Shown here: one piece after another, positions 25,181 through 35,733 of the stretch
Layout: each line of letters starts with the position of its first letter
Numbering within the stretch: the stretch's first letter is position 1
Origin: Alistipes ihumii AP11
GTDB lineage: Bacteria; Bacteroidota; Bacteroidia; Bacteroidales; Rikenellaceae
Direction of reading: 5' to 3'
Assembly: GCF_025144665.1 (NCBI RefSeq)
Contig: NZ_CP102294.1
Span: 558,001 to 622,000 of the forward strand
Length of the DNA stretch: 64,000 bases
Translations under genes and position numbers: made by a program
Notes under the pieces: generated by a model
Seen by the model: only the letters and a program-made list of their open reading frames with translations
Database searches by the model: none
What the model was told of the DNA's origin: nothing

Positions 25181-26545
25181 GTGAGCAAACTGAAGAAAAT
25201 ATGGAGCAACCGCTGGGTCAAGTTCGGCGTCGTTTCGCTCCTTTACACGCTGTGGTTCGTCGTATGGACCGGCAACCCGTGGCTGCTGCCGGGCATAGCC
25301 GTCATCTACGACATCTACATATCGAAATACATGTATCGCCTGTTCTGGCGCAAACACAAGGAGCGCAAGCAAACCAACAGAACCTACCGCAAAGTATCGG
25401 AATGGGTCGAGGCGATCGTGTTCGCTACGGTCGTGGCGACGCTGATCCGCATCTATGTGTTCGCTATGTTCGTCATTCCGACTCCGTCGATGGAAAAAAG
25501 CCTGCTCGTGGGCGACTATCTGCTCGTGAGCAAACTGGCATACGGTCCGGTGATGCCCAATACGCCGCTGTCGTTCCCGCTCGTACACAACACGCTGCCT
25601 CTGTCGCAAACGAAAAAGTCGTTCGTCGAATGGATCAAGTGGCCCTACCACCGGCTATCGGGGTGGGGGCGCGTCAAGCGCAACGATCCGGTCGTGTTCA
25701 ATTTTCCGGCCGGCGACACGGTGGCGCTGATGGAGCCCTCGGCCAGCTACTACGACCTGCTGCGGCAGTTTCAGCAGGCCTACGGCGAGAAAGCCGGACG
25801 CGACATGCTGTTGCAGCGGACCGAGGTCGTGTACCGTCCGGTCGACAAGCGCGACAACTACGTGAAGCGCTGCATCGCTCTGCCCGGCGACACGATCCGG
25901 ATCGAGCACTCGGAAGTATGGGTCAACGGCGAGCCGCAGCGCGAGATACCCGGCAGGCAGTACAACTATTACGTGCGGACCGACGGCACGACGATCAATC
26001 CGGAACTGTTCGGCCAAATGGGAATTGCGCAGAGCGACATACTGTACGACGCGGGAACTTACTTTCTGCCGCTGACCGACGAGAACGTCGAGCGCCTGCG
26101 GAGCCTGCGCAACGTGCGGGAAATCGTCCGCTACGAGGCGACCGGAGCCGATCCCGATATCTTCCCGAACAGCGAGTCGTACCCGTGGAACGTCGATAAT
26201 TTCGGCCCGCTGTGGGTTCCCCGAAAGGGAGCGACCGTCGCGCTGACCGAAGCGAACCTGCCCCTGTACCGCCGCATCATCGAGACGTACGAGGGCAACC
26301 GGCTGGAAGTATCCGACGGGCAGATACGGATCAACGGAGAGCCTGCCGACAGCTATACGTTCGCCATGGACTACTATTTCATGATGGGCGACAACCGGCA
26401 TAACTCGCTCGACTCGCGCTACTGGGGATTCGTGCCCGAGGACCATATCGTCGGCAAGCCGTCGTTCGTATGGCTGTCGCTGGACAAGGAAAAGAGCTTC
26501 CCCGCGAACATCCGGTGGAACCGGATTTTCCGGGGCGTAAAATAA
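25181..26545 (+). CDS. lepB: signal peptidase I, long Bacteroidota form
   Basis: A membrane serine/lysine protease that removes signal peptides from exported proteins. The 454-aa protein uses a GTG start. Hydrophobic segments lie at about 15-50 (likely two spans) and 75-97. The catalytic Ser103 is in PTPSMEKSLL and the general base Lys229 in NYVKRCIALPGD. The C-terminal signature MMGDNRHNSLDSRYWGF is present. A long insertion between the Ser and Lys boxes, and another after it, explain the extra length. It follows dapB by 97 bp; yigZ starts 5 bp after its stop. Confidence 0.93.
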   Translation: MSKLKKIWSNRWVKFGVVSLLYTLWFVVWTGNPWLLPGIAVIYDIYISKYMYRLFWRKHKERKQTNRTYRKVSEWVEAIVFATVVATLIRIYVFAMFVIPTPSMEKSLLVGDYLLVSKLAYGPVMPNTPLSFPLVHNTLPLSQTKKSFVEWIKWPYHRLSGWGRVKRNDPVVFNFPAGDTVALMEPSASYYDLLRQFQQAYGEKAGRDMLLQRTEVVYRPVDKRDNYVKRCIALPGDTIRIEHSEVWVNGEPQREIPGRQYNYYVRTDGTTINPELFGQMGIAQSDILYDAGTYFLPLTDENVERLRSLRNVREIVRYEATGADPDIFPNSESYPWNVDNFGPLWVPRKGATVALTEANLPLYRRIIETYEGNRLEVSDGQIRINGEPADSYTFAMDYYFMMGDNRHNSLDSRYWGFVPEDHIVGKPSFVWLSLDKEKSFPANIRWNRIFRGVK

Positions 26546-26550
26546 AGTCC

Positions 26551-27168
26551 ATGGAAACTCCGTCCGACAGCTACCTGACGATCGAGGCTCCGGCCGAAGC
26601 GCTGTATAAGGACAAAGGCAGCCGGTTCCTCGCTTTCGCCTATCCGGTAGCGAACGAGGAGCAGATACGCGAGCGGGTGGACGCGCTGCGAAAGAAATAC
26701 TTCGACGCTACGCACCATTGCTACGCGTGGCGCCTCGGTCCTTCGGGCGACAGTTTCCGGGCCGTGGACGACGGCGAGCCCTCCTCGACGGCCGGCCGGC
26801 CGATCCTCGGGCAGATGCTTTCGCGCAACGTGACCAACGCGCTGATCGTCGTCGTCCGATACTTCGGCGGAACGAAGCTGGGCGTACCGGGCCTGATCGC
26901 CGCCTATCGGGAATCGGCCGCCGCCGCGCTGGACGCCTCATCGGTCGTCGAGCGGACGGTCGATGCAGTGCTGGAAATAGGCTTCGGCTATCTGGTGCTG
27001 AACGACGTGATGCGGATCGTCAAGGAAATGCAGCCGCAAGTGCTTGCGCAGCGGTTCGACAACGCCTGCACGATGACGCTGGCAATCCGGAGCTCCGCCG
27101 AGGAACCGCTCCGAGAAAGGCTCGCGGGCGTGGAAGGCTTGCGGATCGATCCGAAAGGCTATGTGTAA
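26551..27168 (+). CDS. YigZ/IMPACT family protein
   Basis: A 205-aa protein of the YigZ/IMPACT (UPF0029) family, found near translation factors; its biochemical function is uncertain. Landmarks are [39 protein letters not shown] and [17 protein letters not shown]. The N-terminal domain (residues 1-120) is the conserved one; the C-terminal ~80 residues form the DUF1949-like ferredoxin fold. The ATG at 26551 is 5 bp after lepB, so it was chosen over a Met inside lepB. Confidence 0.92.
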   Translation: METPSDSYLTIEAPAEALYKDKGSRFLAFAYPVANEEQIRERVDALRKKYFDATHHCYAWRLGPSGDSFRAVDDGEPSSTAGRPILGQMLSRNVTNALIVVVRYFGGTKLGVPGLIAAYRESAAAALDASSVVERTVDAVLEIGFGYLVLNDVMRIVKEMQPQVLAQRFDNACTMTLAIRSSAEEPLRERLAGVEGLRIDPKGYV

Positions 27169-27305
27169 CGGGAACCGACGCGTCGGAAACGCACGAGCGG
27201 AATTGCCGATACGCTCCCGGCAGGGAAATATCCGCTTACGGACGGGAGCGCAGCCTCAGGGGAGAGGGGATTCTTTCGACAAAAGACTACTATAAAGACC
27301 TGCAT

Positions 27306-28217
27306 ATGGGAAAGAAAAATCTGATCTCGATCACCGATTTCTCGCAAGAGGAGATTCTGAAGATCATGGAGCTGGCCGCGCGGTTCGAGGCCGATCCTCA
27401 CCGCCAGGTGCTCGCCGGAAAAGTAATCGCCTCGCTTTTCTTCGAGCCTTCGACCCGCACGCGCCTCAGCTTCGAGAGCGCGATCAATCACCTCGGGGGA
27501 CGGGTCATCGGATTCTCCGAGACCGCCAACACGAGCGTATCGAAAGGCGAGACCTTCCATGACACGATCATGGTCATATCGAACTATTGCGACCTGATCG
27601 TCATGCGCCACTCGATCGAGGGAGCGGCCCGCTACGCGAGCGAGATATCGAAGGTTCCGGTAGTCAACGCCGGCGACGGGGCCAACCAGCACCCGAGCCA
27701 AACGTTGCTCGACCTCTATTCGATCCAGAAGACGCAGGGCACGCTCGACGGCCTCCATATCGCCATGGTCGGAGACCTGAAATACGGCCGGACCGTTCAC
27801 TCGCTGCTGCAGGCGATGTCGTTTTTCAACCCGACGTTCACGTTCGTCGCACCCGACGAACTGAAGATGCCGGACGAGTACAAGCTGTTTCTCGACGAAA
27901 AAGGCATTCCGTACACCGAAACGCGCAACATGGAAGAAGCGATCGACTCGGCCGACATCGTCTACATGACGCGGGTTCAGCGCGAGCGGTTCTCCGACCC
28001 GATGGAATACGAGCGGGTCAAGAACGTCTACGTTCTGAGGAACAGCATGCTCGAACGCACCAAGCCCAATATGCGCATCCTGCATCCGTTGCCGAGGGTG
28101 GGAGAGATCGACCCGGACGTCGACCGCAACCCCAAAGCCTACTATTTCCAACAGACCGAAAACGGCGTATACACCCGCATGGCCATCATCAGCTACCTGC
28201 TGGGCGTCGCCGAATAA
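27306..28217 (+). CDS. pyrB: aspartate carbamoyltransferase catalytic subunit
   Basis: Condenses carbamoyl phosphate and aspartate, the committed step of pyrimidine synthesis. The 303-aa protein has the carbamoyl-phosphate signature [15 protein letters not shown] (about residues 46-60), the SVSKGE loop, the [10 protein letters not shown] segment and [13 protein letters not shown]. The start [12 protein letters not shown] follows a 137-bp gap after yigZ. It pairs with pyrI 31 bp downstream, so it assembles as an allosteric holoenzyme. Confidence 0.97.
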   Translation: MGKKNLISITDFSQEEILKIMELAARFEADPHRQVLAGKVIASLFFEPSTRTRLSFESAINHLGGRVIGFSETANTSVSKGETFHDTIMVISNYCDLIVMRHSIEGAARYASEISKVPVVNAGDGANQHPSQTLLDLYSIQKTQGTLDGLHIAMVGDLKYGRTVHSLLQAMSFFNPTFTFVAPDELKMPDEYKLFLDEKGIPYTETRNMEEAIDSADIVYMTRVQRERFSDPMEYERVKNVYVLRNSMLERTKPNMRILHPLPRVGEIDPDVDRNPKAYYFQQTENGVYTRMAIISYLLGVAE

Positions 28218-28248
28218 ACGGAACAAACCGCACAACACACGCCATACC

Positions 28249-28719
28249 ATGACCGATCACACGGAAGGAAAACTGGAAGTCAGGGCCATCGAGAACGGCA
28301 CGGTCATCGACCATATCCCGTCCGACTGCCTGTTCAAAATCATCAAGATTCTCGATCTGGAGCACGATACGCACCGGATCACGTTCGGAACGAACCTCGA
28401 GAGCAAGCGGATGGGCTCGAAAGCGATCATCAAGATCAACGACCGCTTCTGCAAGCAGGATGAGCTGAACCGCATCGCGATCGTCGCACCTATGGCCAAG
28501 GTCAACATCATCGAGAATTTCAGGGTCACCGAAAAGCGCAACGTGACGATACCCGAGACGGTCCGGGGTTTCGTGCGCTGCGTCAATCCGAAATGCATCA
28601 CGAACAACGAGCCGGTCGAGACCTCGTTCACCGTGATCCGGGAAGGAGAGCAGATCGCCCTTCGCTGCAAATATTGCGAAAAGATCACGCACCGGCAGCA
28701 GATCGAGATTCTGAAATAA
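28249..28719 (+). CDS. pyrI: aspartate carbamoyltransferase regulatory subunit
   Basis: The 156-aa allosteric chain that binds CTP/ATP and holds the catalytic trimers together. The N-terminal nucleotide-binding domain includes AIENGTVIDHIPSDC. The C-terminal zinc domain has its four Cys ligands in CVNPKCITNN and LRCKYCEK. It is co-transcribed with pyrB. Confidence 0.96.
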   Translation: MTDHTEGKLEVRAIENGTVIDHIPSDCLFKIIKILDLEHDTHRITFGTNLESKRMGSKAIIKINDRFCKQDELNRIAIVAPMAKVNIIENFRVTEKRNVTIPETVRGFVRCVNPKCITNNEPVETSFTVIREGEQIALRCKYCEKITHRQQIEILK

Positions 28720-28971
28720 GCCGCCCGGCCGTTTCTCCGGAAAATACCGCCCGCAGGAAATTCCGAGCTAACGTTCCTTTGCCGGTTTTCCGTTATCCGG
28801 TCCGGCGATACCAGCCGAAGCGATGCGCTGCCACCAGCCTGCCGGCAGTGCAATATCGGAAGAACGGACGGAACAAGAAAGAAGCCGCATTAAAGAAACC
28901 GCATTTTCGTAGGAGGGAACGAACGTTCTCCGACCGAAAATTTCGAGCGCCGGCTTCTCCGGGACGATCCC
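28720..28971. other. intergenic region, no gene seen
   Basis: Part of a ~390-bp gap between pyrI and the convergent catalase gene. It contains no convincing gene; the only strong structure is the palindromic terminator that follows. Confidence 0.4.
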
Positions 28972-28973
28972 CG

Positions 28974-29009
28974 AAAAAACCGTCCCGCACATTAATGTGC
29001 GGGACGGTT
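28974..29009 (-). terminator. 32-bp perfect palindrome acting as terminator
   Basis: A perfect palindrome spans 28978-29009 (14-bp arms, 4-nt TTAA loop). On the minus strand the stem is followed by TTTTTT, so it terminates the catalase transcript about 100 bp past its stop. It may also stop pyrBI transcription from the other side. Confidence 0.75.
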
Positions 29010-29112
29010 ACTGTGTCGCCGATCGGAATTCGGGCTAGACGATTATCATTTCGTTTTAACCGATCTCCTTTTCACGGTCCCGAAACCGTCAGAGACAATC
29101 GATTCCATGCCG

Positions 29113-30066
29113 TCAGCCGATCTCTTCGGCCATTTCGGCATAGCGGCTCCACTGAATATCCTCGAGGGGCGTCGCCGAATCGATCTCTGCGCTACGTTTC
29201 TTGCCGAGTTGCTTGTCGGCCTTCTCGACAGACGCCAGCGTGCGATCGGTTCCGGTCGGCTCCGTATCGAGCAGCCCGTTCGTCCGGTCGACCTGCCGCT
29301 TCGGGTCATCGACATACTGCCATGTCTCATTGAAGCCGACGCTCTTGCCCTCGTTCCACGGCCCGCGGCTATCCTCGCCCTCGGACATATTGTAATAGAG
29401 GTTGCTGTAACGCGGATCGCTCTGAAGCACGCCGGGAGGAAAATTCGGCCGGATCGTGTCGAGCGCCGCCTCGAACTGCTGGAAATGGGCTACCTCGCGG
29501 GTCATCAGAAAGTTCAGCGTCTCGAGCACATACGGATCCTCGGTAAACTGCATCAGGTATTCGTAAACGATCTTGGCGCGCGACTCGGCAGCGATGTCCG
29601 AACGCAGATCGACCGTCAGATCGCCGTTCGCATTGACGTACGAGCCCTGCCAGGGTACGCCGTTGCTGTCGGTGAGGCGCGGACCGCCTCCGGTCAGCAC
29701 GCCGAACTGCGGATTCAGCGTCGCCTCATGGATAAATTCCTCCCGATTGCCCTTGCTGCCGAACATCCGGGCAAAATCGGCCCTGTCGGCCGCGTCCTTC
29801 AACTCGCCGTTGATTCCCGACAACAGCATCTGAATCGTAGCCCCGACGATCTCCAGATGTCCCAGTTCCTCGGTCGCGATATCCATCAGCATATCGTACT
29901 TGTCGGGATAGGGATTCCGGCACGCGAAAGCCTGAACGAAATATTGCATGGAGGCTTTCAACTCTCCGTTACCTCCGCCGAACTGCTCGAGCAGCAGGCG
30001 GGCAAAGCGCGGATCGGGCTTCGAAACGCGCGCATTGAACTGAAGTTCTTTGACATGATGAAACAT
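29113..30066 (-). CDS. manganese catalase
   Basis: A 317-aa non-heme, dimanganese catalase that destroys hydrogen peroxide. The four-helix-bundle metal ligands are visible: Glu35 (GELKASMQYF), Glu67 and His70 (TEELGHLE), a Glu in the RAKIVYEYL region, and the His of TREVAHFQQFEAAL. The C-terminal tail EGEDSRGPWNEGKSVGFNE is typical of the KatN-type family. The gene is monocistronic and flanked by a strong terminator. It gives an apparently anaerobic organism peroxide protection. Confidence 0.95.
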   Translation of the reverse strand: MFHHVKELQFNARVSKPDPRFARLLLEQFGGGNGELKASMQYFVQAFACRNPYPDKYDMLMDIATEELGHLEIVGATIQMLLSGINGELKDAADRADFARMFGSKGNREEFIHEATLNPQFGVLTGGGPRLTDSNGVPWQGSYVNANGDLTVDLRSDIAAESRAKIVYEYLMQFTEDPYVLETLNFLMTREVAHFQQFEAALDTIRPNFPPGVLQSDPRYSNLYYNMSEGEDSRGPWNEGKSVGFNETWQYVDDPKRQVDRTNGLLDTEPTGTDRTLASVEKADKQLGKKRSAEIDSATPLEDIQWSRYAEMAEEIG

Positions 30067-30732
30067 AAGCTGTACTTTTAAAGGTTTTTATTATATTGAT
30101 TATCAACCTGAACAAACCGTATAAAAAATCCTGCTTCGCCCGACCGGCACCACCCGATACGTATCCGGCATACAGACGCCTATCTCCCGCATAATCAACG
30201 TTTCGATTCTGCTTTCAACGGCCGGACAATGCATCGATCGGAATTTCCCGATACTCCGCAAATCGCAAATCGTCTGCCAAACCGATAAATCGCATGACCG
30301 AATAGAGCCGTACAGAAACGCAACGCTAACGGAATGAGAAACAGCCTGCTGCCTTCGAACCGGAAAAACAGTCCGAAATCCGCATGCCGTCCGGAACGAA
30401 TCGGAGCCGGAATAAGCACTCCGGTTATAGTCAAGCCCTCGGAACCGACGCACCGGACTCTTTCAAAAATGAAAACGGCCCGAATACATGCGGCCAACCC
30501 GTGCCCGAACAGCACGAACACGAATCCGAACAGCCTACGCCGATTGACAGGCCATCCATATTCCCGTCTTTTTGCACTCCGGACAGGCGGGGCGAGCAGC
30601 CGGACGCCGGAACGGTTTCATGTCCGGAACCGGAAGTTCGGCCAAGGAAGCGACGACCGGTCCGGCCGCGCCGACTACGGAGGCGTCCGTAAACGGACCG
30701 GTCGTTTGTCGAAACGCTCCGTGCGCGGATAA
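30067..30732 (+). other. gene-free region with a short dispersed motif
   Basis: About 670 bp between divergent catalase and uvrA genes. The 27-nt segment at 30306-30332 recurs at 10913-10939 (23/27 identical). An open frame on the minus strand covers part of the region but has no recognisable features outside the shared peptide. No other structure is seen. Confidence 0.5.
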
Positions 30733-30740
30733 TAGTTTTG
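30733..30740 (+). promoter_or_regulatory. -7 element for uvrA
   Basis: TAGTTTTG matches TAnnTTTG, 42 nt upstream of the uvrA ATG. A TTTG lies upstream at 30705-30708, with a spacing slightly longer than usual. Confidence 0.45.
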
Positions 30741-30782
30741 AGAGAAATTCGTTATCTTTAGCGGTCTATTTGGAATTGAGGC

Positions 30783-33602
30783 ATGAACGACTCGAAAGAA
30801 CGGAAATACATCCACGTCAAAGGCGCCCGGGTACATAATCTCAAGAACATAGAGGTCAAGATACCCCATAACCAACTGGTCGTCGTAACCGGACTGTCGG
30901 GCTCGGGCAAGTCGACGCTCGCGTTCGACACCATCTTCGCCGAGGGCCAGCGACGCTACGTCGAAAGCCTGTCGGCCTACGCCCGCCAGTTTCTGGGCAA
31001 GATCAACAAGCCCGACGTCGACCTGATTACCGGAATCGCTCCGGCCATCGCGATCGAGCAGAAGGTCAACACGCGGAATCCGCGCTCGACCGTCGGCACG
31101 TCGACCGAAATCTACGACTACCTGAAACTGCTCTTCGCGCGCATCGGACGCACCTATTCGCCCGTATCGGGCCGGGAGGTCCGCCGCTACACGGTGGCCG
31201 ACGTCGTGAACCGGATCGCCTCGCTGCCCGAACGGACACGCATACTGGTAACGGCTCCGCTGAAGCTGGCCGAAGGGCAGGGGCTGATCGAGAAGCTGAC
31301 GCTGCTCGTCGGCGAGGGAATGCAGCGTATCTATACCCGAGGCGAAACGCTTTTCATCGAGGAGATGATCCCCCGCGCGGACGACTACGCCGGACGAGAC
31401 GATCTGGCCATCGTCGTCGACCGGGCCCGGGCTACGTCCGACGAGGAAACGCTGAGCCGGTTGGGAGACTCGGTCGAGAACGCGTTTCGGCACGGAGACG
31501 GCATCTGCGAGATCGTCGTCCTGCAAGAGGGGGCAGATCGCGTCGAGCGTTTCTCGTCGCGTTTCGAGCTGGACGGCATCGCGTTCGAGCAGCCGACCGA
31601 GCATATGTTCAGTTTCAACAATCCGGTGGGAGCCTGCCCCCGGTGCGAAGGTTACGGCAAAGTGATCGGCATCGACGAGGACCTGGTCGTGCCCGACAAG
31701 ACCAAAAGCATCTATCAGGACGCTATCGCCTGCTGGCGGGGCGAAACGATGAAATGGTGGAAGGAGCAGCTGATTCTGAACGCCCCGAAATTCGACTTCC
31801 CCGTCCACCGGCCGTTCTACGAGCTCACGCGCCAGCAGCGGCATCTGCTGTGGAAAGGGAACGAGCATTTTCACGGACTGGACGAGTTCTTCAAATACCT
31901 CGAAAGCGAACGCTACAAGATACAGTACCGCGTCATGCTGTCGCGCTACACCGGAAAAACCGTCTGCCCCGACTGCGAGGGAACGCGGCTCCGCAAGGAA
32001 GCGCTGTACGTGCGGGTAGGGGGCAAGAACATCGCCGAACTGGTTACCATGCCGGTCGAAGAGCTCGCATCCTTTTTCGACGGATTGCAGCTCGACGAAC
32101 GGGACGGCGAGACGGCCCGGCGCGTGCTGACCGAAATCCGCAACCGGCTGCAGTACCTCAACGAGGTGGGTCTCGGTTACCTGACGCTCGACCGGCTCTC
32201 CTCGACGCTGTCCGGAGGCGAGAGCCAGCGGATCAATCTGGCCACGTCGCTGGGCAGCAGCCTGGTCGGATCGCTCTACATTCTCGACGAGCCGAGCATC
32301 GGACTGCATCCGAGGGACACGGCACGGCTGATCGGCGTGCTGAAAAAGCTGCGCGATCTGGGCAACACGGTGATCGTCGTCGAGCATGAAGAGGAGATCA
32401 TCCGGGCAGCCGACACGATCGTCGACATCGGGCCGCTGGCCGGCTATCAGGGCGGCGAGGTGATGTTCTGCGGCGGCATCGACGAGTTGCTGAAAAGCGA
32501 ACGCAGCCTGACTGCCCGCTACCTGACCGGCCGCGAGCGGATCGACCCGCCCCGGCGCGTCCGGCCGTGGAACCGATACATCGAAGTCGTCGGCGCCAGA
32601 GAGAACAACCTGAAGGGAATCGACGTCAAATTTCCGCTCGGCGTGATGACCTGCGTAACGGGAGTCAGCGGCAGCGGCAAGTCGTCGCTCGTACGCGACA
32701 TCCTCTACCCGGCCGTCCGCCGTGTCCTGTACGATACGGGAAGCAAGCCCGGCAGCTTCGAGCGGCTCGGCGGCGATCTGAACCAGATCAAGTCGATCGA
32801 GATCGTCGACCAGAACCCGATCGGCAAGTCGTCTCGCTCGAATCCGGTCACCTACATCAAGGCATACGACGATATCCGCAAGCTGTTTGCCGACCAGCCG
32901 TACGCCCGTCACAACAACCTGACCGCATCGCATTTCTCGTTCAACATAGCCGGCGGCCGCTGCGAAGAGTGTCAGGGCGAAGGAGTCATCAAGGTCGGCA
33001 TGCAGTTCATGGCCGACGTCGAACTCACGTGCGAGAGCTGCGGAGGCAAACGCTTCAAGGACGAAATTCTGGAAGTGCGCTACCACGGCTACTCGATCTA
33101 CGACATACTGGAGCTGACCGTCGACGCGGCGATCGAGCTGTTCGCCGCGCATCAGAACGAAGATCCGGTCAACCGCCGGATCATCGAGAAGCTCAGAACG
33201 CTGCAGGACGTGGGACTGGGCTACATCAAGCTCGGGCAGTCGTCGTCCACGCTGTCGGGAGGCGAAAGCCAGCGGGTCAAGCTCGCATCGTTCCTGACGA
33301 AGGAAAACGCGCCGGACCCGATTCTGTTCCTGTTCGACGAGCCGACGACCGGACTCCACTTCCACGACATCCGCAAGCTGCTCGATTCGTTCGACGCGCT
33401 GCTTGCCAAGGGGCATACCGTCGTGATCGTCGAGCACAACATGGACGTCATCAAATGCGCCGACTGGGTGATCGACCTCGGCCCGGAAGCGGGCGAAAGG
33501 GGAGGGCGGCTCGTTTTCGAGGGAACGCCCGACGAACTGGCCCGCTGCCCGCAGAGTTATACGGGAAAATACCTATCTTTGACCCGCAAAACCGGCCGGT
33601 AA
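30783..33602 (+). CDS. uvrA: excinuclease ABC subunit A
   Basis: The damage-recognition ATPase of nucleotide excision repair (939 aa). Both ABC ATPase modules are present: first Walker [15 protein letters not shown] (about residue 37), second [12 protein letters not shown], and ABC signatures [14 protein letters not shown] and [14 protein letters not shown]. Zinc Cys pairs are seen in CPRCEGYGK and CPDCEGTR, and in CEECQGEG and CESCGGKR. Length is standard. It leads a cluster with an M16 peptidase 24 bp downstream and a methyltransferase. Confidence 0.98.
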   Translation: MNDSKERKYIHVKGARVHNLKNIEVKIPHNQLVVVTGLSGSGKSTLAFDTIFAEGQRRYVESLSAYARQFLGKINKPDVDLITGIAPAIAIEQKVNTRNPRSTVGTSTEIYDYLKLLFARIGRTYSPVSGREVRRYTVADVVNRIASLPERTRILVTAPLKLAEGQGLIEKLTLLVGEGMQRIYTRGETLFIEEMIPRADDYAGRDDLAIVVDRARATSDEETLSRLGDSVENAFRHGDGICEIVVLQEGADRVERFSSRFELDGIAFEQPTEHMFSFNNPVGACPRCEGYGKVIGIDEDLVVPDKTKSIYQDAIACWRGETMKWWKEQLILNAPKFDFPVHRPFYELTRQQRHLLWKGNEHFHGLDEFFKYLESERYKIQYRVMLSRYTGKTVCPDCEGTRLRKEALYVRVGGKNIAELVTMPVEELASFFDGLQLDERDGETARRVLTEIRNRLQYLNEVGLGYLTLDRLSSTLSGGESQRINLATSLGSSLVGSLYILDEPSIGLHPRDTARLIGVLKKLRDLGNTVIVVEHEEEIIRAADTIVDIGPLAGYQGGEVMFCGGIDELLKSERSLTARYLTGRERIDPPRRVRPWNRYIEVVGARENNLKGIDVKFPLGVMTCVTGVSGSGKSSLVRDILYPAVRRVLYDTGSKPGSFERLGGDLNQIKSIEIVDQNPIGKSSRSNPVTYIKAYDDIRKLFADQPYARHNNLTASHFSFNIAGGRCEECQGEGVIKVGMQFMADVELTCESCGGKRFKDEILEVRYHGYSIYDILELTVDAAIELFAAHQNEDPVNRRIIEKLRTLQDVGLGYIKLGQSSSTLSGGESQRVKLASFLTKENAPDPILFLFDEPTTGLHFHDIRKLLDSFDALLAKGHTVVIVEHNMDVIKCADWVIDLGPEAGERGGRLVFEGTPDELARCPQSYTGKYLSLTRKTGR

Positions 33603-33626
33603 CGGCCTCCGCTCAAACCCGTTCCG

Positions 33627-34847
33627 ATGGAATTTACCCGATATACGCTCCGCAACGGCATTCGCTGCATTCACAAGCAGGTCCGCTCGGCGGCAGTCCA
33701 TTGCGCGCTGACGGTCGGCACCGGAAGCCGCGACGAACAGCCTGCCGAACACGGCATGGCTCATTTGCTCGAACACGCTTTCTTCAAGGGGACCGAGCGA
33801 CGGCGCGCGTATCATATCAACTGCCGCCTCGAAAACCTCGGAGGCGAGCTGAACGCCTACACGACCAAGGAGGAAACCGTGATCCATACGACGACGCTGC
33901 GGGCCGACCTGTCCAAAGCGGCCGAGCTGATCGCGGACATCGTCTTCCACTCCACATTCCCGGCCAAGGAGCTGGAAAAGGAGAAGGACATCATCGTCGA
34001 CGAGATCAACTCCTACAAGGACTCGCCCTCGGAACGCATTTTCGACGATTTCGAGGACCTCGTGTTCAAGGGCTCGTCCTTGGGACACAACATACTGGGC
34101 AGCAAAGCCTCGCTGATGAAATACACGCGCGACGACTTGAAGCGCTTCGTGGCGAGAACATACAACACGGACCAGATGGTCTTCTCGGTGATCGGAAACG
34201 TATCGCCCAAGCGCTTCCGCGAAATATGCGACCGATATTTCGCCTCGCAAACGGCTTCGGCGCGAACGTTCTCGCGCGAACGGACCGCCCCGTACGAACC
34301 TTTCTCGAAAACGCTGCACCGCAACTGTCACCAAGCCCACTGCCTGCTCGGCGGCCGGGCCTACAGCCTCCGGGACGACCGGCGCGTCGCGCTGTCTCTG
34401 TTGAGCAATCTGCTCGGAGGGCCGTCGGCCAATTCGTTACTGAACCTGGCCGTCCGCGAGCGCAACGGACTGTCGTACAGCATCGAATCAAGCTTCACGC
34501 CGCTGAGCGACACCGGCATAGCGACGATCTATTTCGGCACGGACAAGGATCGGACGGACGAATGTCTCTCGATCGTTCGGCACGAACTGGAGCGCATATG
34601 CCGGGGCGAACTGAAGGAGCGGCAGCTCGGTATAGCGAAAAAGCAATACATCGGTCAGATCACCCTGGCCATGGAAAGCAACGAGAGCTACATGCTCAGT
34701 GCGGCCCGCAGCTGCCTGATCTACGACAGCGTGGACGGTCTGGACGAGCTGCATGCCAAAATCCGCTCGATCACCGCCGCGCAGATCGCCGAGGTAGCCG
34801 AGGAGATATTCTCCGAGCGGAATCTGTCGATGCTGCTGTACAAATGA
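33627..34847 (+). CDS. M16 family zinc peptidase
   Basis: A 406-aa insulinase/processing-peptidase-like protease. The inverted zinc motif is intact (His46-Leu-Leu-Glu49-His50 in HGMAHLLEHAFF), and the distal Glu lies in KDIIVDEINSYKDSP. The single polypeptide has the usual two-lobed length of ~400 aa. No signal peptide is seen, so it is probably cytoplasmic and acts on peptides. It sits 24 bp after uvrA, and its TGA overlaps the next ATG. Confidence 0.93.
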   Translation: MEFTRYTLRNGIRCIHKQVRSAAVHCALTVGTGSRDEQPAEHGMAHLLEHAFFKGTERRRAYHINCRLENLGGELNAYTTKEETVIHTTTLRADLSKAAELIADIVFHSTFPAKELEKEKDIIVDEINSYKDSPSERIFDDFEDLVFKGSSLGHNILGSKASLMKYTRDDLKRFVARTYNTDQMVFSVIGNVSPKRFREICDRYFASQTASARTFSRERTAPYEPFSKTLHRNCHQAHCLLGGRAYSLRDDRRVALSLLSNLLGGPSANSLLNLAVRERNGLSYSIESSFTPLSDTGIATIYFGTDKDRTDECLSIVRHELERICRGELKERQLGIAKKQYIGQITLAMESNESYMLSAARSCLIYDSVDGLDELHAKIRSITAAQIAEVAEEIFSERNLSMLLYK

Positions 34848-35479
34848 CGATGAACGATCTGGAACGATATATCGAGGCGCACATCACGCCCGAGGACGAG
34901 CTTCTGAGGGAACTCGACCGCGAGACGCACCTGAGCGTCGTACAGCCGCGCATGCTCTCGGGACACATGCAGGGCCGGCTGCTCGAAATGCTCGTGCGGA
35001 TGCTCGCGCCCAAACGCATACTCGAAATCGGCACGTTCACCGGCTACTCGGCCATTTGCATGGCCCGGGGCCTGCCTGTCGGCGGCGAGCTGCATACGAT
35101 CGAAGTGGACGACGAGCTGGAAGCGATCGCCGCGCGGTATTTCGCCCGCAGCGGCCTCGGCGACCGGATTTTCGCACATATCGGCTCGGCGCTCGATCTG
35201 GCTCCGGCGCTCGGCCTATTCGACCTGATCTTTATCGACGGAGACAAGCGCGAATATCCGGACTACTACCGGATGGCCATGCGGACGCTCGTCCGCAGCG
35301 GAAGCTATCTGCTGGCCGACAACATCCTGTGGTACGGCAAGGTAACGGAACCCGCCGCGCACAACGACCGCCACACGAAAGCGATTCAGGAATTCAACGA
35401 CCTGGTTGCGGCGGACGACCGGGTCGAAAACGTCATCCTGCCGATCCGCGACGGGCTGAACCTGATCCGGGTTAAGTAA
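34844..35479 (+). CDS. class I SAM-dependent O-methyltransferase
   Basis: A 211-aa protein of the catechol/caffeoyl-CoA O-methyltransferase family. The SAM site is ILEIGTFTGYSAICMARG (about residues 60-78), followed by LHTIEVDDELEAIA, the metal-binding LIFIDGDKREYPDYY and LLADNILWYGKV. The substrate is unknown. The start overlaps the M16 stop (ATGA), and a second Met lies 2 codons later. It is the last gene of uvrA-M16-OMT. Confidence 0.92.
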   Translation: MTMNDLERYIEAHITPEDELLRELDRETHLSVVQPRMLSGHMQGRLLEMLVRMLAPKRILEIGTFTGYSAICMARGLPVGGELHTIEVDDELEAIAARYFARSGLGDRIFAHIGSALDLAPALGLFDLIFIDGDKREYPDYYRMAMRTLVRSGSYLLADNILWYGKVTEPAAHNDRHTKAIQEFNDLVAADDRVENVILPIRDGLNLIRVK

Positions 35480-35579
35480 AAAGACGGGCATTGCCTTACC
35501 GCATGTCCTTGATCCCCGGTTCGCTCCGGTTTATCGGGACGCCAGCCACGACGACGCGCCCTCGAACGAGCTCATTTGC

Positions 35580-35595
35580 GGAATCCAAGAACAAA
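35580..35595 (+). repeat. short intergenic repeat, copy 1
   Basis: The 16-nt GGAATCCAAGAACAAA occurs again at 45750-45765. Weaker similarity (AAAA, TCC, AGAAAA and CTTTTC-like blocks) continues ~60 nt downstream in both places. Confidence 0.4.
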
Positions 35596-35733
35596 GCGTT
35601 AAAAAGGGAACCCGTCCATGCAGAGAAAACCGCTTTCCGGCCTCGTATCGCTCCGAATCGATCGTCGCGCTTCTCAGACAATCGGGGGGAAGAGCCGGGG
35701 AGACGACCGTCCGATCCGAAATCGGGCTCCGTT

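Noticed and set aside
30675-33437. 920-aa antisense frame over uvrA
   Set aside because: It mirrors uvrA, has biased composition and no known domain. It is a by-product of high GC.
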